In this document: piece after piece, positions 52,484 through 61,679 of the stretch
Layout of the letters: the number at the start of each line of letters is the position of its first letter
How positions within the stretch are numbered: position 1 is the first letter of the stretch
Assembly: GCF_019239235.1 (NCBI RefSeq)
Contig: NZ_JAAZTS010000002.1
Span: forward strand, 62,001-126,000
Direction of reading: 5' to 3'
Origin: Caecibacteroides pullorum
Lineage (GTDB): Bacteria > Bacteroidota > Bacteroidia > Bacteroidales > Bacteroidaceae
Length of the DNA stretch: 64,000 nt
The notes under the pieces: generated by a model
Told to the model about the DNA's origin: nothing
What the model saw: only the letters and a program-made list of their open reading frames with translations
The model's database searches: none
Program-made: the position numbers and the translations under genes

Positions 52484-53878
52484 ATGAACAGACTTTCTTT
52501 ACCTTTACTGGCCTTACTTCTGCTGGCTATAGGAATCTCGTGCAGGCAACGCCGTCCGGGTATGAGCCGGGAGGAGGCGGTGGCGGAACTGGAGACACAG
52601 GCTGCCGAACAGGAAACCCGTCGCCAACAGGCTGCTGCCACTCTGGATACCTTTGCTGCCGATTATTGCCCACCCGCGGGTATCAAGTATCAGCCGACCA
52701 TGATCCGTACGGGTGGCAAGGTGCTCGACGTACCTGCTGCCCTGAAGAATGTACGTGTGTTGAAGCCCAATGAGCTTGGCACCCTTACCTTCCATCCTAC
52801 CGGTTACGAGGGATACGGCCTCGGTGCGGAGTTGAACCCCGTGGACGACGGCTGGCTGCTGACGGACTACGAAGGTATCTGCCTGCTCGACAAGGACATG
52901 AAGCTGCGCAAGGTGCTTTTCAAGAATGAAGTGGAAATCAGCGAAATGAAGATGGGCGACGGCATCGGATATGGCATACGCAGCAAACGGCGTCTTAGCC
53001 AGGTGGGCTACGACTCTTCCACTCGCCAGCTTCGCGGACTCTATGCCGGTCAGGAGACTGAAGCGGACGACCGTCTCCGCTATGAATATGCAGTCGCCAC
53101 CCTGCCCTGGGATGTGCTTGCAGAAGCCGCCGAACCGTGGACACCCGACCACCTGCCCAGCAAGCTGCCCATCGGCAGGACGCAGGGCAATGCCTTTGCC
53201 GTCACGGCTGGCGGCTGGCTGATGACCGAACCTTTCAGCTCGCGACTCTGCACCTTCGGGCAGAAGGGCGACACGCTGTGCCGCTTCACGGTGAACGATG
53301 CCGAGGGCTACGTGCCTACCTCTACCTACCGAAGCGGTGAGGATACTGACGTCTATCATTATGACGGGAAGCTCCGCCTACGCATGGCTTACGACAACAC
53401 CGTCTACGAGCTGACGGATGCCTCCACGCTCAAGGCCGTCTGGCGGTTGGACTTCGGCCCCCTGAAACGCCCCACGGGCAAGTATGTGGTGGGTAGCCTG
53501 AATAACAGTCTCGACGGATATTACCTGGTCAACAGCTGGATAGAAACAAACAGATACCTGTTGGTTCAACTGTCGCGCAGCTACGATTCGCCCAATGCCC
53601 GCACCCAGGGAACAGTGACGCTTCATACACTGGTGTACGACAAACAGACGGGCGACTTCTTCAGCCTGCCTGGACGGACCGACAAGGATGGCCGATACAC
53701 CTACGCCAACCTGCCTTTCCAGGTAGAAGGGAAGGAACTCTCTCTCCTGCCTTCGTTGACGATAAGAGACCGGGCCGCTGCCTGCTTCAAAGGAAAGCGG
53801 CTGAAGGAGATGCTGCCCGACTTGCCCTTGTCGAAGCAATGGAAAGATGAGGAAATCGTCGTTGTACAGATGGAATGA
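52484..53878 (+). CDS. Lipoprotein, putative beta-propeller, sigma-54 regulated
   Basis: Start at ATG 52484, set by the sigma-54 promoter at 52435. The 464-residue product has a lipoprotein signal with lipobox AIGISC (Cys20), then an Arg/Glu-rich coiled segment and a large beta-rich region with repeated strand patterns (DDGWLLTDYEGICLLDKDMK, then YYLVNSWIETNR), consistent with a six- or seven-bladed propeller like other Bacteroidetes DUF49xx lipoproteins; the exact family is not certain. It probably works at the outer or inner membrane with the ABC permease encoded 70 bases downstream, which also has its own promoter. Confidence 0.75.
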   Translation: MNRLSLPLLALLLLAIGISCRQRRPGMSREEAVAELETQAAEQETRRQQAAATLDTFAADYCPPAGIKYQPTMIRTGGKVLDVPAALKNVRVLKPNELGTLTFHPTGYEGYGLGAELNPVDDGWLLTDYEGICLLDKDMKLRKVLFKNEVEISEMKMGDGIGYGIRSKRRLSQVGYDSSTRQLRGLYAGQETEADDRLRYEYAVATLPWDVLAEAAEPWTPDHLPSKLPIGRTQGNAFAVTAGGWLMTEPFSSRLCTFGQKGDTLCRFTVNDAEGYVPTSTYRSGEDTDVYHYDGKLRLRMAYDNTVYELTDASTLKAVWRLDFGPLKRPTGKYVVGSLNNSLDGYYLVNSWIETNRYLLVQLSRSYDSPNARTQGTVTLHTLVYDKQTGDFFSLPGRTDKDGRYTYANLPFQVEGKELSLLPSLTIRDRAAACFKGKRLKEMLPDLPLSKQWKDEEIVVVQME

Positions 53879-53893
53879 CGCTAAAGTCTCCCC

Positions 53894-53924
53894 TTGACGG
53901 GAGCGACAGAAAACAGTATATTTG
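53894..53924 (+). promoter_or_regulatory. Promoter of ABC permease gene (TTG-N20-TATATTTG)
   Basis: TTG at 53894-53896 and TATATTTG at 53917-53924 have near-optimal spacing. The permease start is 25 bases further. Confidence 0.65.
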
Positions 53925-53948
53925 TAAAACCCGAATAAAAACAGAATT

Positions 53949-56357
53949 ATGCTAAGACATTACATCAAAGTGGCGCTTCGGCTCATCCGCCGGAGCCTGC
54001 TGTTCTCCTCCATCAACCTGATGGGGTTTGTGCTGGGCCTGACGGCTGCCTTCCTCATCTACCTGTGGGTGGTGGACGAACTGACGCACGACGACTGCTT
54101 CCGCGACGGCAGCCGCATCTATCGTGTGACGGAGCTTCGCCGCGAAGCGGGCGGGGAGGTGAAGGAGTCGCCCCGCCTGCCGCGCACACTGGCCATGGAC
54201 TTCCGGCAGAAGTTCCCGCAGGTGGAGGACGCCACGGCCATCAAGTACGGCGATCAGTACTCCTACGAGGCAGAGGGCGGAAAGAAGATGACGGTGACCG
54301 AAGTTTACGTGGACAGCACCTTCTTCCGTTTCTTCACCTTTCCTGTGGTGGAAGGTACTCCCCAACGCATCAACGACAACCCGAACAACGTGGTTATCTC
54401 CTCCGAACTGGCCCGCAAGTTCTTCGGTTCGTCTTCGGCCGTAGGGCAGAAGCTGACCTATTCGTTCGGTAGCTTCACCAACGACGTCTATACGGTGGTG
54501 GCTGTGGTGGACATTCCCCGCAAAAGTCACATCCGCTTTGAAATGGCCATGTCGATGGATGCATATGGCAGAGGGGGCGTAAGCATCGATTGGGATACCT
54601 TCACGGAAAGCATGCACGTCTATGTCAAGATGAAGCAAGGATCGACCATGCTCCGCAGCGAGGCGCAGGCCATGAGCCGCCTGCTGGCCGACCGTGGCGA
54701 GAAGAACGTACGTCTCGGCTTCCAGCCCTTGCACGACATCTATCTGCATACCCGTTTTGCCGACCCCGACGTGGAGAAGCACGGCAACCTCTCCACCGTC
54801 TATCTGTTCATCGCCTTAGCGGTGCTTGTCATCTTCATGGGGGCGTTCAACTTCACTACCCTGTCCACCGCCCGCGCCTCGCTGCGCTACAAGGAGGTGG
54901 GCGTGCGCAAGGTGACGGGAGCCAAGCGACGGGTGCTCATCGGGCAGTTCCTGTCCGAAGGAATGGTGCAGGCATGCATCGCCTTGGTGTTGGCCATGGC
55001 ACTGACCGAGCTGACACTGCCCTTGTTCAACCGGGTGATGGAGACCGACCTGCGATTGGAGGCGAGTTGGAGCGTGGTGCTCTACATGCTCTTCGGCATC
55101 GTGGGTGTGGGTTGCCTGGCGGGCAGCTATCCGGCGTTCTATCTCTCGTCCGTCAACCCGCTGCTGGCCTTCAAGGGCGGGCGCAAGACGGGGCGCAAGG
55201 GCGGGCTGATACGCGGATTAGTGTGCGTGCAGTTTGTTATTGCCCTGGTGCTGATGTTACTGACGGGCATCGTCTTCAAGCAGCTGCACTACATGCAGAA
55301 CAAGGACATGGGGCTGGACAAGGAAAACATTGTTTGCATTTATACCAGCCTGTGGTACAACGTAGGCGACTTCAAGCAGGAGCTGCTGCGCAATCCCGAC
55401 ATCAAGGGTGTCTCCATGTCGTCGCCCATCGAGAACTTCGGCGAAGGCACTAATTTCAAGGACGGCAGCAAGGTGGAGTGGACCGATGTGGACGGACGCA
55501 CCGACTCTGTGCGCATGGTGCAGCTGTGGGCCGACGGCGACTTCGTGAAGACCTTCGGCATGCAGTTGGTGAAGGGCAAGCTGATGGATGACGACTTCAA
55601 CAACTACTGGGATCAGGGTGAGACCAAGACCGCCGTCATCAACGAAACGGCCTGGCGAGCCATGAAGGTGGCCGACCCCATCGGGATGGAAATCCGTTCG
55701 GAGTGGGGAATGCCGCTGCGCATCGTGGGTGTGGTGAAGGACTTCAACTTCCAGTCCATGCGCGAGCAGATCAAGCCTGCCTACATCTGGTACAACCCCG
55801 AGGCTCTGAGCTATCTGTACATCAAGATAGCTCCCGAACGGCGGCAGCAGACCTTGGCCTTCATCAAGGAGAAGTTCGAGGAGTTTGCCAAGCGCGACGA
55901 TGCCTTTATCAAGGATTTCAGTTACCAGTTCTTCTCCGACAAGCTGAACCAGAACTACGCCCGCGAGCATCAGCAGAGCCGCATGTTGCTGTTCTTCACC
56001 GTGCTGGCCATCCTCATTGCCATGATGGGTGTGTTCGGCCTGGTGGCGCTCTCCACCGAGCAGCGCACCAAGGAGATTGGCATCCGCAAGGTGAACGGTG
56101 CGCATTCCGACCGCATCGTGCGTATGTTCTGCCGCGAGTATCTCGTCTGGGTGGGTATTGCCTTCGTGGTGGCCTGCCCCGTGGGTTACTGGCTGATGAG
56201 CAACTGGCTCAGCGAGTTTGCCTATCAGACGCCCATCAGCTGGTGGCTCTTCCTGCTGGCCGGTCTGCTGACGGCGGCCATTACGTTGCTGACGGTCGTT
56301 GGGCAGACGTGGCGCAAGGCGTCGCAGAATCCGGTAGAGTCGTTGAGATACGAGTAA
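53949..56357 (+). CDS. FtsX/MacB-type ABC transporter permease
   Basis: An 802-residue permease with two FtsX-type halves. A membrane helix at residues about 21-42 is followed by a large extracytoplasmic MacB-type domain (to about 280), then three helices (about 283-430) after LSTARASLRYKEVGVRK; a second periplasmic domain spans about 450-680 and three more helices end the protein, after LSTEQRTKEIGIRKVNG. The two EIGVRK/EIGIRK-type coupling motifs contact the ATPase. This type moves lipoproteins or peptides, or transmits mechanical force across the envelope, rather than transporting solutes. The ATPase gene follows after 79 bases. Confidence 0.9.
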   Translation: MLRHYIKVALRLIRRSLLFSSINLMGFVLGLTAAFLIYLWVVDELTHDDCFRDGSRIYRVTELRREAGGEVKESPRLPRTLAMDFRQKFPQVEDATAIKYGDQYSYEAEGGKKMTVTEVYVDSTFFRFFTFPVVEGTPQRINDNPNNVVISSELARKFFGSSSAVGQKLTYSFGSFTNDVYTVVAVVDIPRKSHIRFEMAMSMDAYGRGGVSIDWDTFTESMHVYVKMKQGSTMLRSEAQAMSRLLADRGEKNVRLGFQPLHDIYLHTRFADPDVEKHGNLSTVYLFIALAVLVIFMGAFNFTTLSTARASLRYKEVGVRKVTGAKRRVLIGQFLSEGMVQACIALVLAMALTELTLPLFNRVMETDLRLEASWSVVLYMLFGIVGVGCLAGSYPAFYLSSVNPLLAFKGGRKTGRKGGLIRGLVCVQFVIALVLMLLTGIVFKQLHYMQNKDMGLDKENIVCIYTSLWYNVGDFKQELLRNPDIKGVSMSSPIENFGEGTNFKDGSKVEWTDVDGRTDSVRMVQLWADGDFVKTFGMQLVKGKLMDDDFNNYWDQGETKTAVINETAWRAMKVADPIGMEIRSEWGMPLRIVGVVKDFNFQSMREQIKPAYIWYNPEALSYLYIKIAPERRQQTLAFIKEKFEEFAKRDDAFIKDFSYQFFSDKLNQNYAREHQQSRMLLFFTVLAILIAMMGVFGLVALSTEQRTKEIGIRKVNGAHSDRIVRMFCREYLVWVGIAFVVACPVGYWLMSNWLSEFAYQTPISWWLFLLAGLLTAAITLLTVVGQTWRKASQNPVESLRYE

Positions 56358-56436
56358 ATGAAGAATGAAAAATGAAGAATGAAGAATTTAAAGTATCGGT
56401 TTGATTTCTTCACTCCTAAATTCCTAAAATAACAAT

Positions 56437-57144
56437 ATGAAAACAGACAACGTAATCAAGGCCGTGGGCCTGACCAAAATATTTCGCACCGAAAGCGTGC
56501 AGACAACCGCATTGAACGAAGTGAACCTGGAAATCTATCCGGGTGAGTTTGTAGCCATCATGGGCCCGTCGGGCTGTGGCAAGTCCACGCTGCTCAACGT
56601 CATGGGCCTGCTGGACAATCCTACCTCGGGCGAACTGTGGTTCATGGGGCAGGAAGTGTCCCGATGGAAGGAAAACGACCGCACCGACCTGCGCAACGGC
56701 AACCTGGGTTTCGTTTTCCAGAGCTTCAACCTGATAGACGAACTGACGGTGTTCGAGAACGTCGAATTGCCCCTGCTCTATGCCGGCGTACCCGTCCGCG
56801 AACGTGTGGAGCGCGTGAACCGAGCCCTCGACCGCATGCAGATTACCCATCGTTCGGAGCACTATCCGCAGCAGCTCAGCGGCGGTCAGCAGCAGCGTGT
56901 GGCCATTGCCCGCGCCATTGTCACCAATCCGAAAATCATCCTGGCCGACGAGCCGACAGGTAACCTCGACTCGGCCAACGGCAACGAAGTGATGTCCCTG
57001 CTGAAGGAGCTTAACGCCGACGGCGCCACGGTAGTCATGGTGACTCACTCTGAGGAGAACGCCCGCGAGGCACGCCGCATCATCCGCATGATGGACGGCG
57101 TTATCCTGACGGAAAGCAGCCGACGATCGTCGGGAAGCTTCTGA
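56437..57144 (+). CDS. LolD/MacB-type ABC transporter ATPase
   Basis: A 235-residue ATPase: Walker [10 protein letters not shown] at about residues 46-54, Q-loop [10 protein letters not shown], signature LSGGQQQR, Walker [13 protein letters not shown] and the switch His in VTHSEE. The FQSFNLI sequence is characteristic of the group that pairs with FtsX-like permeases, here the upstream gene. The spacer between them is low-complexity (repeats of ATGAAGAATGA). The last codons (SSRRSSGSF) lie in the first, partial unit of a 42-bp tandem repeat, so the C-terminus may have been extended or altered by the repeat. Confidence 0.93.
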   Translation: MKTDNVIKAVGLTKIFRTESVQTTALNEVNLEIYPGEFVAIMGPSGCGKSTLLNVMGLLDNPTSGELWFMGQEVSRWKENDRTDLRNGNLGFVFQSFNLIDELTVFENVELPLLYAGVPVRERVERVNRALDRMQITHRSEHYPQQLSGGQQQRVAIARAIVTNPKIILADEPTGNLDSANGNEVMSLLKELNADGATVVMVTHSEENAREARRIIRMMDGVILTESSRRSSGSF

Positions 57145-57310
57145 AGCCCTTCGTGGAGCTGCGGACGATCGTCGGGAAGGTTTCGTAGGGGTACGGAAGT
57201 GTGCGGAAAGCTGTCGGCAGGGTTCCGTAGGGGTACGGAAGTGCGCGGAAAGCTGTCGGCAGGATTCCGTAGGGGTACGGAGGTGCGCGGAAAGCTGTCC
57301 GCAGGCTTTC
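57122..57310 (+). repeat. 42-bp minisatellite, about 4.5 degenerate units
   Basis: Three well conserved units begin at 57184, 57226 and 57268 (exact 42-bp period), and weaker units precede them: GACGATCGTCGGGAAG occurs at 57122 and 57164, again 42 apart. The period is a multiple of three, so it stays open in several frames on both strands (a 14-residue pattern), but no gene start or Shine-Dalgarno sequence fits. It fills the space between two convergent genes and includes the end of the ABC ATPase gene. Confidence 0.85.
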
Positions 57311-57337
57311 GAGGGCCTGCGGAGGTTGGTTTCGCTG

Positions 57338-58024
57338 TTACTTCTTGCGTGCAGCCACGGCTAGTATCACGCCCAGCGCCACGCCCAGCAGGGCGGCGAA
57401 CAGCACGCGCATCTCGCCCGGCAGCAGGAAAGTGATGGTGTGGGCGGGGAACCAGAAGAACGGAATGGTCTTCTTGAACACGAAGCCCCACTGCACCCGC
57501 CAGTTCAGGTTCTGCATGATCTCGCCCATCGGGATGGGGGTAAAGAGGCCGCGCAGAGTTCCGCCCGTTGCCAGGATGTGCGTGTCTGTAATTTTATGGA
57601 ACGTCATGAAGACGGGTGCGAAGATGCTGTTCAGGCTGACGGAGATGGCGAAGGCCAGCAGTACTTTGCTCGGGGTGACGGGGCCTGCCATGATGGCGGC
57701 AGGGTCATCGACGCCCAGGTAGCCTGCCGCGGCAGGCACACCTGTGGAGAAGACGATGAACGCCAGGTTGATGCCCATGCCCAGCACGCCCCACACGACG
57801 GCACGAGGCAGGACGCCGAACCCTTTACGCAGGTACTGGCCCGTGCTGATGCGCAGGCCCAGCAGCTCGCCCAGCGTGGAGAGGACGGCAAACTTCAGGA
57901 AGCTCATCACCATGCCGTGTTCGGCATTGAACGACTGATAGCCCGCATACAGGTTGGGGGAAAGGACGAAAGGTGCGAACAGCGCCACTACAATCAGGCA
58001 GAAATAGAAATCGGTGCGTTTCAT
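57338..58024 (-). CDS. Mpv17/PMP22-like membrane protein
   Basis: From the ATG at 58024 the product has 228 residues, with about five hydrophobic segments. The C-terminal part WGFVFKKTIPFFWFP, then ITFLLPGEMRVLFAALLG, has the pattern of the Mpv17/PMP22 family (W..WP..Q..NF..VP..R); the match is by eye and moderate. Bacterial members have no proven function; eukaryotic ones form channels in organelle membranes. It ends 27 bases from the minisatellite and has no operon partner. Confidence 0.55.
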   Translation of the reverse strand: MKRTDFYFCLIVVALFAPFVLSPNLYAGYQSFNAEHGMVMSFLKFAVLSTLGELLGLRISTGQYLRKGFGVLPRAVVWGVLGMGINLAFIVFSTGVPAAAGYLGVDDPAAIMAGPVTPSKVLLAFAISVSLNSIFAPVFMTFHKITDTHILATGGTLRGLFTPIPMGEIMQNLNWRVQWGFVFKKTIPFFWFPAHTITFLLPGEMRVLFAALLGVALGVILAVAARKK

Positions 58025-58173
58025 GGTTATTAGGTTGTATTTGTACATTTTGGTTTATGGCGGCACAATGTACTAATTTTTATGAATTCGGCAAATCTTT
58101 GTTCGCTAAAAATGTTGTTGTAAAAGATAAATGCCTATTTTAGGCTCTGTTTTATAACTAAACCGATATAATC

Positions 58174-58557
58174 ATGAAAAAATTAGCTGTTCTTTTTGTC
58201 GTGTCGGCGGGCCTGTGTATGGCTGCCTGCCGTCCTGCCGCACAGAAGCAGGAGGGCGCTGTACCGCAGGCGGCGTCTGCCGTCCCTGATTCTGTAATTA
58301 CGTGTAGCGGCCGTCTGGTGATGGGGCACGAAGCCTATTCGTTCACTCCCGACGGCGATACCTTGTCCTATTGGGTAGTCGACCGTTCGGGCGAGCTGAA
58401 GAAGCGTTACGAGGAGGCCCTGCCGGCCGGTGCCGAACCCTACACCCCTGTTTCTGCCGAATTGAAGGTGAAGATGCTGGGACCTTCGTCCGAAGGCTTT
58501 GCCGCCGAATATGATGGCGTGGTAGAGGTGCAGGCGATTATTCGCGTGGGCGAGTAG
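58174..58557 (+). CDS. Small lipoprotein
   Basis: A 127-residue lipoprotein with signal and lipobox MAAC (Cys19), an Ala/Gln-rich linker and a small beta-rich domain (VITCSGRLVMGHEAYSF, then AELKVKML). It could be related to the NlpE/META-like lipoproteins encoded near the end of the window, but no motif proves this. Its last 20 bases overlap the 3' end of the facing Crp/Fnr gene. Function unknown; an envelope location is predicted. Confidence 0.7.
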   Translation: MKKLAVLFVVSAGLCMAACRPAAQKQEGAVPQAASAVPDSVITCSGRLVMGHEAYSFTPDGDTLSYWVVDRSGELKKRYEEALPAGAEPYTPVSAELKVKMLGPSSEGFAAEYDGVVEVQAIIRVGE

Positions 58558-59140
58558 GTTCGCCGCCTGCCTTTCGGGCCAGTTCGGCACGGATGCGGCT
58601 CAGCGACTGGGGGGTGATGTAGAGATAGGAGGCGATGTGCTTCAGCGGTACGTGTTGCAGCAGCTCGGGCATGCGTTCGAGCAGTGATAGGTAGCGCTCC
58701 TTGGCCTGCGTGGCTCCTTCGTTGATGAGCCGTTCCTCGAACACCAGAAATTCTCGTTCGAACATTCGCCGTCCCAGGTTGGCAGCTGCTGCCGACGAGT
58801 GGAAGAAGGCCTCCAGCTCCTGCCTGCCGATGCGGTAGAGCAGGCTGTCGCTCATGGCCTCGATGGACGTACCCGACGGCCTTCCGCCCATATAGCCGCG
58901 GGTGGAGAAAAGCGATTCGCCCGTGGTGGCAAACCAGATGCTCACATCTACTCCGTTGCGCAGGTAATAGCCGCGCCAGATGCCTTGGCCTATCAGATGG
59001 AACGAGGTGTTGAGCTCGCCTTCGCGTACCAGCATCTCGCCGCGGCGGTAGGTCACGGGTTCCATCAGCGCCAGCAGGGAAGCGGCGTCCTTGCTGTTCA
59101 GGTTGTATTTCTTGCTGAATATATCGACGAATTTTTCCAT
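58538..59140 (-). CDS. Crp/Fnr-family transcriptional regulator
   Basis: A 200-residue regulator with an N-terminal cyclic-nucleotide-binding-type beta-roll (about residues 30-120, GEMLVREGE and LIGQGIWRGYY) and a C-terminal winged helix with HIASYLYITPQSLSRIRAEL as recognition helix. It has none of the Fnr iron-sulphur cysteines, and the cAMP-binding RS signature is not kept, so the ligand is unknown. It lies 12 bases downstream of the MATE transporter gene on the same strand and probably controls that operon. Confidence 0.88.
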   Translation of the reverse strand: MEKFVDIFSKKYNLNSKDAASLLALMEPVTYRRGEMLVREGELNTSFHLIGQGIWRGYYLRNGVDVSIWFATTGESLFSTRGYMGGRPSGTSIEAMSDSLLYRIGRQELEAFFHSSAAAANLGRRMFEREFLVFEERLINEGATQAKERYLSLLERMPELLQHVPLKHIASYLYITPQSLSRIRAELARKAGGEPTRPRE

Positions 59141-59152
59141 ATCTCTTTATTT

Positions 59153-60544
59153 TCATTCTCCGAGTTTCTCTTTCCTCTTTCTGCCGCGGCAATAGATGGT
59201 CAGCACGAAGAGCAGCGTCAGCGTCTCGGCGGCAGGTACGGCCAGCCAGATGCCGGGCACACCCATCACGGCGGGCATCAGCCAGAAGCACAGCAGCACC
59301 AGGATGAAGCCGCGCAGCAGGGTGACGGCCATGGCGGGACGGTCGCGCTCCACACTCTGAAAGTAGCCGATGGACACGATGTTCACGCCGAAGCACACGA
59401 AGCCGGCGGCAAAAAGCGGAAGTCCCTCCACGGCGATGCGGTAGGCCGGATAATGGGTATCGACAAACATGCCTACAATCCCTTCGGTGAAGAACTCCGT
59501 GACGAGGAACACCACCACGCCGCACACCACCGCCGTCCACAGGGCCAGGCGGAAGGCCGACCGCACCCGTTCGGGTTGTGCCGCTCCGTAGTTGTAGCTC
59601 AGGATGGGCTGTGCCGACTGGGCGATGGCATTATATACCATAAAGATGATGGGGAAGAAGTAGCAGGCAATGCTGAAGGCCGCCACGCCGTCCTCGCCCA
59701 GGTAGCGGATGAAGACGTAATTGCCCACGAACATCATGGTAGCGATGGCCGCTTCGCACAGGAAGGTAGAGAGGCCCAGGCGCATCATGTAGCCCACGTT
59801 GCGCACCGTCAGCCGCAGGCTCTTCAGGCTCAGCTTGATGCGCTCCAGGCGGATGACGTGCCGGCGTTGCAGGAGGTAGAAGAGAATCATCAGCGCCCCG
59901 AAGATGTAGCCCAGGCTCGTGGCCAGTGCGGCGCCGAACATACCCCATTGGAGAACGTAGATGAACAGCCAGTCGAGGAAGATGTTGATGAGCGCGGCCA
60001 CGATGTTACAGGTCATGGCATAGTTGGGCGAGCCGTCGAGCCGCACGAAGAACATGCCTGAGCTAAGCAGCGCGCTGAACACCAGGAAGGGCACGAACCA
60101 GTACATGTACTCCACGGCCAGCGGGAGCAGCCGATCGCTGCTGCCCAGCAGGCGGGCCACCTGCTCCACGTTGCCCAGGATGGCCGCGGCATAGGCAATG
60201 AGCAGCAGGGACGAGACGATGACGGCCTGCGTCACGTTGATGCGAGCCACCTTCGGCTTGCCGTGCGACAGATGGATGGATGCCACGACCGACGCCCCGA
60301 TACCGAACATCAGCGCCACGCCCGTATTGATGAGGAACAGCGGAGCGGTGATGTTGACCGCCGCCAGCGCGTCGCTACCGATGCCTTTGCCCACAAAGAT
60401 GCCGTCCGTAATGATGAAAATGGCCGAAAACACCATGCCCAGCACGGTGGGTATCAGCAGCTTCCTGAACAGGGTGGGGATGTGCATGCTGCCGAAGTCG
60501 ATGCTGTCTTTCAGCGGAGTGTGATTGTCTTTTTTCGTTGTCAT
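59153..60544 (-). CDS. MATE-family multidrug efflux transporter
   Basis: From the ATG at 60544 the product has 463 residues with twelve hydrophobic helices in two MatE halves; GMVFSAIFIITDGIFVG in helix 1 and AQSAQPILSYNYGA in the second half are typical. It exports cationic compounds in exchange for sodium or protons. The longer start at 60580 lies upstream of the -7 element at 60567-60574 and is rejected. It forms an operon with the Crp/Fnr regulator 12 bases downstream. Confidence 0.92.
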   Translation of the reverse strand: MTTKKDNHTPLKDSIDFGSMHIPTLFRKLLIPTVLGMVFSAIFIITDGIFVGKGIGSDALAAVNITAPLFLINTGVALMFGIGASVVASIHLSHGKPKVARINVTQAVIVSSLLLIAYAAAILGNVEQVARLLGSSDRLLPLAVEYMYWFVPFLVFSALLSSGMFFVRLDGSPNYAMTCNIVAALINIFLDWLFIYVLQWGMFGAALATSLGYIFGALMILFYLLQRRHVIRLERIKLSLKSLRLTVRNVGYMMRLGLSTFLCEAAIATMMFVGNYVFIRYLGEDGVAAFSIACYFFPIIFMVYNAIAQSAQPILSYNYGAAQPERVRSAFRLALWTAVVCGVVVFLVTEFFTEGIVGMFVDTHYPAYRIAVEGLPLFAAGFVCFGVNIVSIGYFQSVERDRPAMAVTLLRGFILVLLCFWLMPAVMGVPGIWLAVPAAETLTLLFVLTIYCRGRKRKEKLGE

Positions 60545-60566
60545 AGCTTTTTCGTTTTTGCGGGTG

Positions 60567-60574
60567 CAAAGGTA
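60567..60574 (-). promoter_or_regulatory. MATE operon promoter -7 (TACCTTTG)
   Basis: TACCTTTG on the minus strand fits TAnnTTTG, 23 bases before the MATE ATG at 60544. Confidence 0.6.
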
Positions 60575-60624
60575 AGCCAAAGTTCGGCGCGGAAGATTAA
60601 CAAATGATAATTAATGCAGGGAGC

Positions 60625-61215
60625 CTATCGGGGGCGGCAGGAGTTTTCTGATCCCTCCTCTTCAATCTTGCGCAGGGGACGGCAGGGATTGCCTACGGCC
60701 AGCGTATGGGCGGGCACGTCATGCGTCACCACGCTGCCTGCGCCGATGACGGCCCCGTCGCCGATGGTCACACCCGGCAGGATGACCACGTTGCCGCCTA
60801 TCCACACGTTGTTGCCGATGCGGATGGGGTAGGCATACTCCAGGCCTGCGTTGCGGCGGCCGATGTCGAGCGGATGGCCGGCGGTATAGATACCCACGTT
60901 GGGGGCGATGAAGACGTTGTCGCCGATGGTGACGTCGGCTCCGTCGAGGATGACGAGGTTGGTGTTGGCAAAGAAGTTGCGGCCGATGCGGATGTGGTAG
61001 CCGTAGTCGCAATAGAAGGGCGAGATGATGCATCCGCCTTCGCCCATGTGCACGATGCGGCGTATCAGGCGGTCGCGCTCGTCCGTGCGGTCGGGCGGCA
61101 GTAGGTTGTACTCATGCAGCAGGCAGCGCGTCTGTAGCATTTCCTGTTGCAGCTCGGGGTCGTTGTTGGCATCGTAGAGCAGGCCTTCGGCTGCTTTCTG
61201 TTTTTCTGTTTTCAT
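60625..61215 (-). CDS. maa: Maltose O-acetyltransferase family protein
   Basis: A 196-residue acetyltransferase: an N-terminal helical Mac domain (about 5-60), then left-handed beta-helix hexapeptide repeats (IRIGRNFFANTNLVILDGAD, IGDNVFIAPNVGIYT, IGNNVWIGGNVVILPGVTIG), with the catalytic His in TAGHPLD. It acetylates maltose, glucose or similar galactoside-type acceptors with acetyl-CoA, in the cytosol; a detoxifying role is usual. The length is normal. It has no close operon partner and diverges from the LytTR gene. Confidence 0.9.
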   Translation of the reverse strand: MKTEKQKAAEGLLYDANNDPELQQEMLQTRCLLHEYNLLPPDRTDERDRLIRRIVHMGEGGCIISPFYCDYGYHIRIGRNFFANTNLVILDGADVTIGDNVFIAPNVGIYTAGHPLDIGRRNAGLEYAYPIRIGNNVWIGGNVVILPGVTIGDGAVIGAGSVVTHDVPAHTLAVGNPCRPLRKIEEEGSENSCRPR

Positions 61216-61275
61216 CTGCGTAGGTTTGTTTGGAATATTTTGGGGTAAAGTTAACGCATATATGCGGAAAAACGA

Positions 61276-61283
61276 TAATTTTG
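61276..61283 (+). promoter_or_regulatory. LytTR gene promoter -7 (TAATTTTG)
   Basis: TAATTTTG fits TAnnTTTG and lies 28 bases before the ATG at 61311; it argues against the start at 61230. Confidence 0.55.
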
Positions 61284-61310
61284 CCCGCGATAAATCTTTC
61301 AGTCACCCGT

Positions 61311-61679
61311 ATGGAAAGGGTCTTGGTAGTATCGAACTCGAACGAGCTGGTCAGGATGAAGCCGGAGCGGATAGCCTATATCTCCTCGGACGGCAACTAT
61401 GTGACGGTGGTGCTTCACGACCGCACGGAGCACGTCTTTGCCTTCAACCTCCTGCGCATGCAGAAGCTGGTCGAGACCCAGCTGGCCGAAGAGGCGGCCT
61501 GCTTCATCCGCATCGGGAAGAGCCTGATCATCAATCGCAACTACATCTATAAAATCAATCTGACGAAGCAGGAACTGATTTTGTCGGACAGCAGGCTGGA
61601 CGGAGCTTTCAGACTCTCGGCTTCGCGCGAGGCCCTGCGGCAGCTGAAGGAATTGTTGGAAAAGGAGGCAGGATTATGA
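61311..61679 (+). CDS. LytTR-type DNA-binding regulator
   Basis: From the ATG at 61311 the product has 122 residues, essentially one LytTR domain: RIAYISSDGNYVTVVL, then FAFNLLRMQKLVE, FIRIGKSLIINRNYIYKIN and SASREALRQLKELL. No receiver or sensor domain is attached, so any signal must come from a partner. The next gene, starting in its stop codon (ATGA, 61676-61679), encodes a membrane-anchored protein and is the natural candidate as partner or first target. Confidence 0.88.
   Translation: MERVLVVSNSNELVRMKPERIAYISSDGNYVTVVLHDRTEHVFAFNLLRMQKLVETQLAEEAACFIRIGKSLIINRNYIYKINLTKQELILSDSRLDGAFRLSASREALRQLKELLEKEAGL

Noticed and set aside
57199..57435. Open reading frame across the minisatellite (plus strand)
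   Set aside because: Open only because the 42-bp period is a multiple of three; it has repeat-derived sequence, no promoter and runs into the opposite gene.
58799..60061. 420-codon plus-strand open frame opposite the Crp and MATE genes
   Set aside because: It spans two real genes on the other strand and is rich in Ala, His and Gln without domain motifs.
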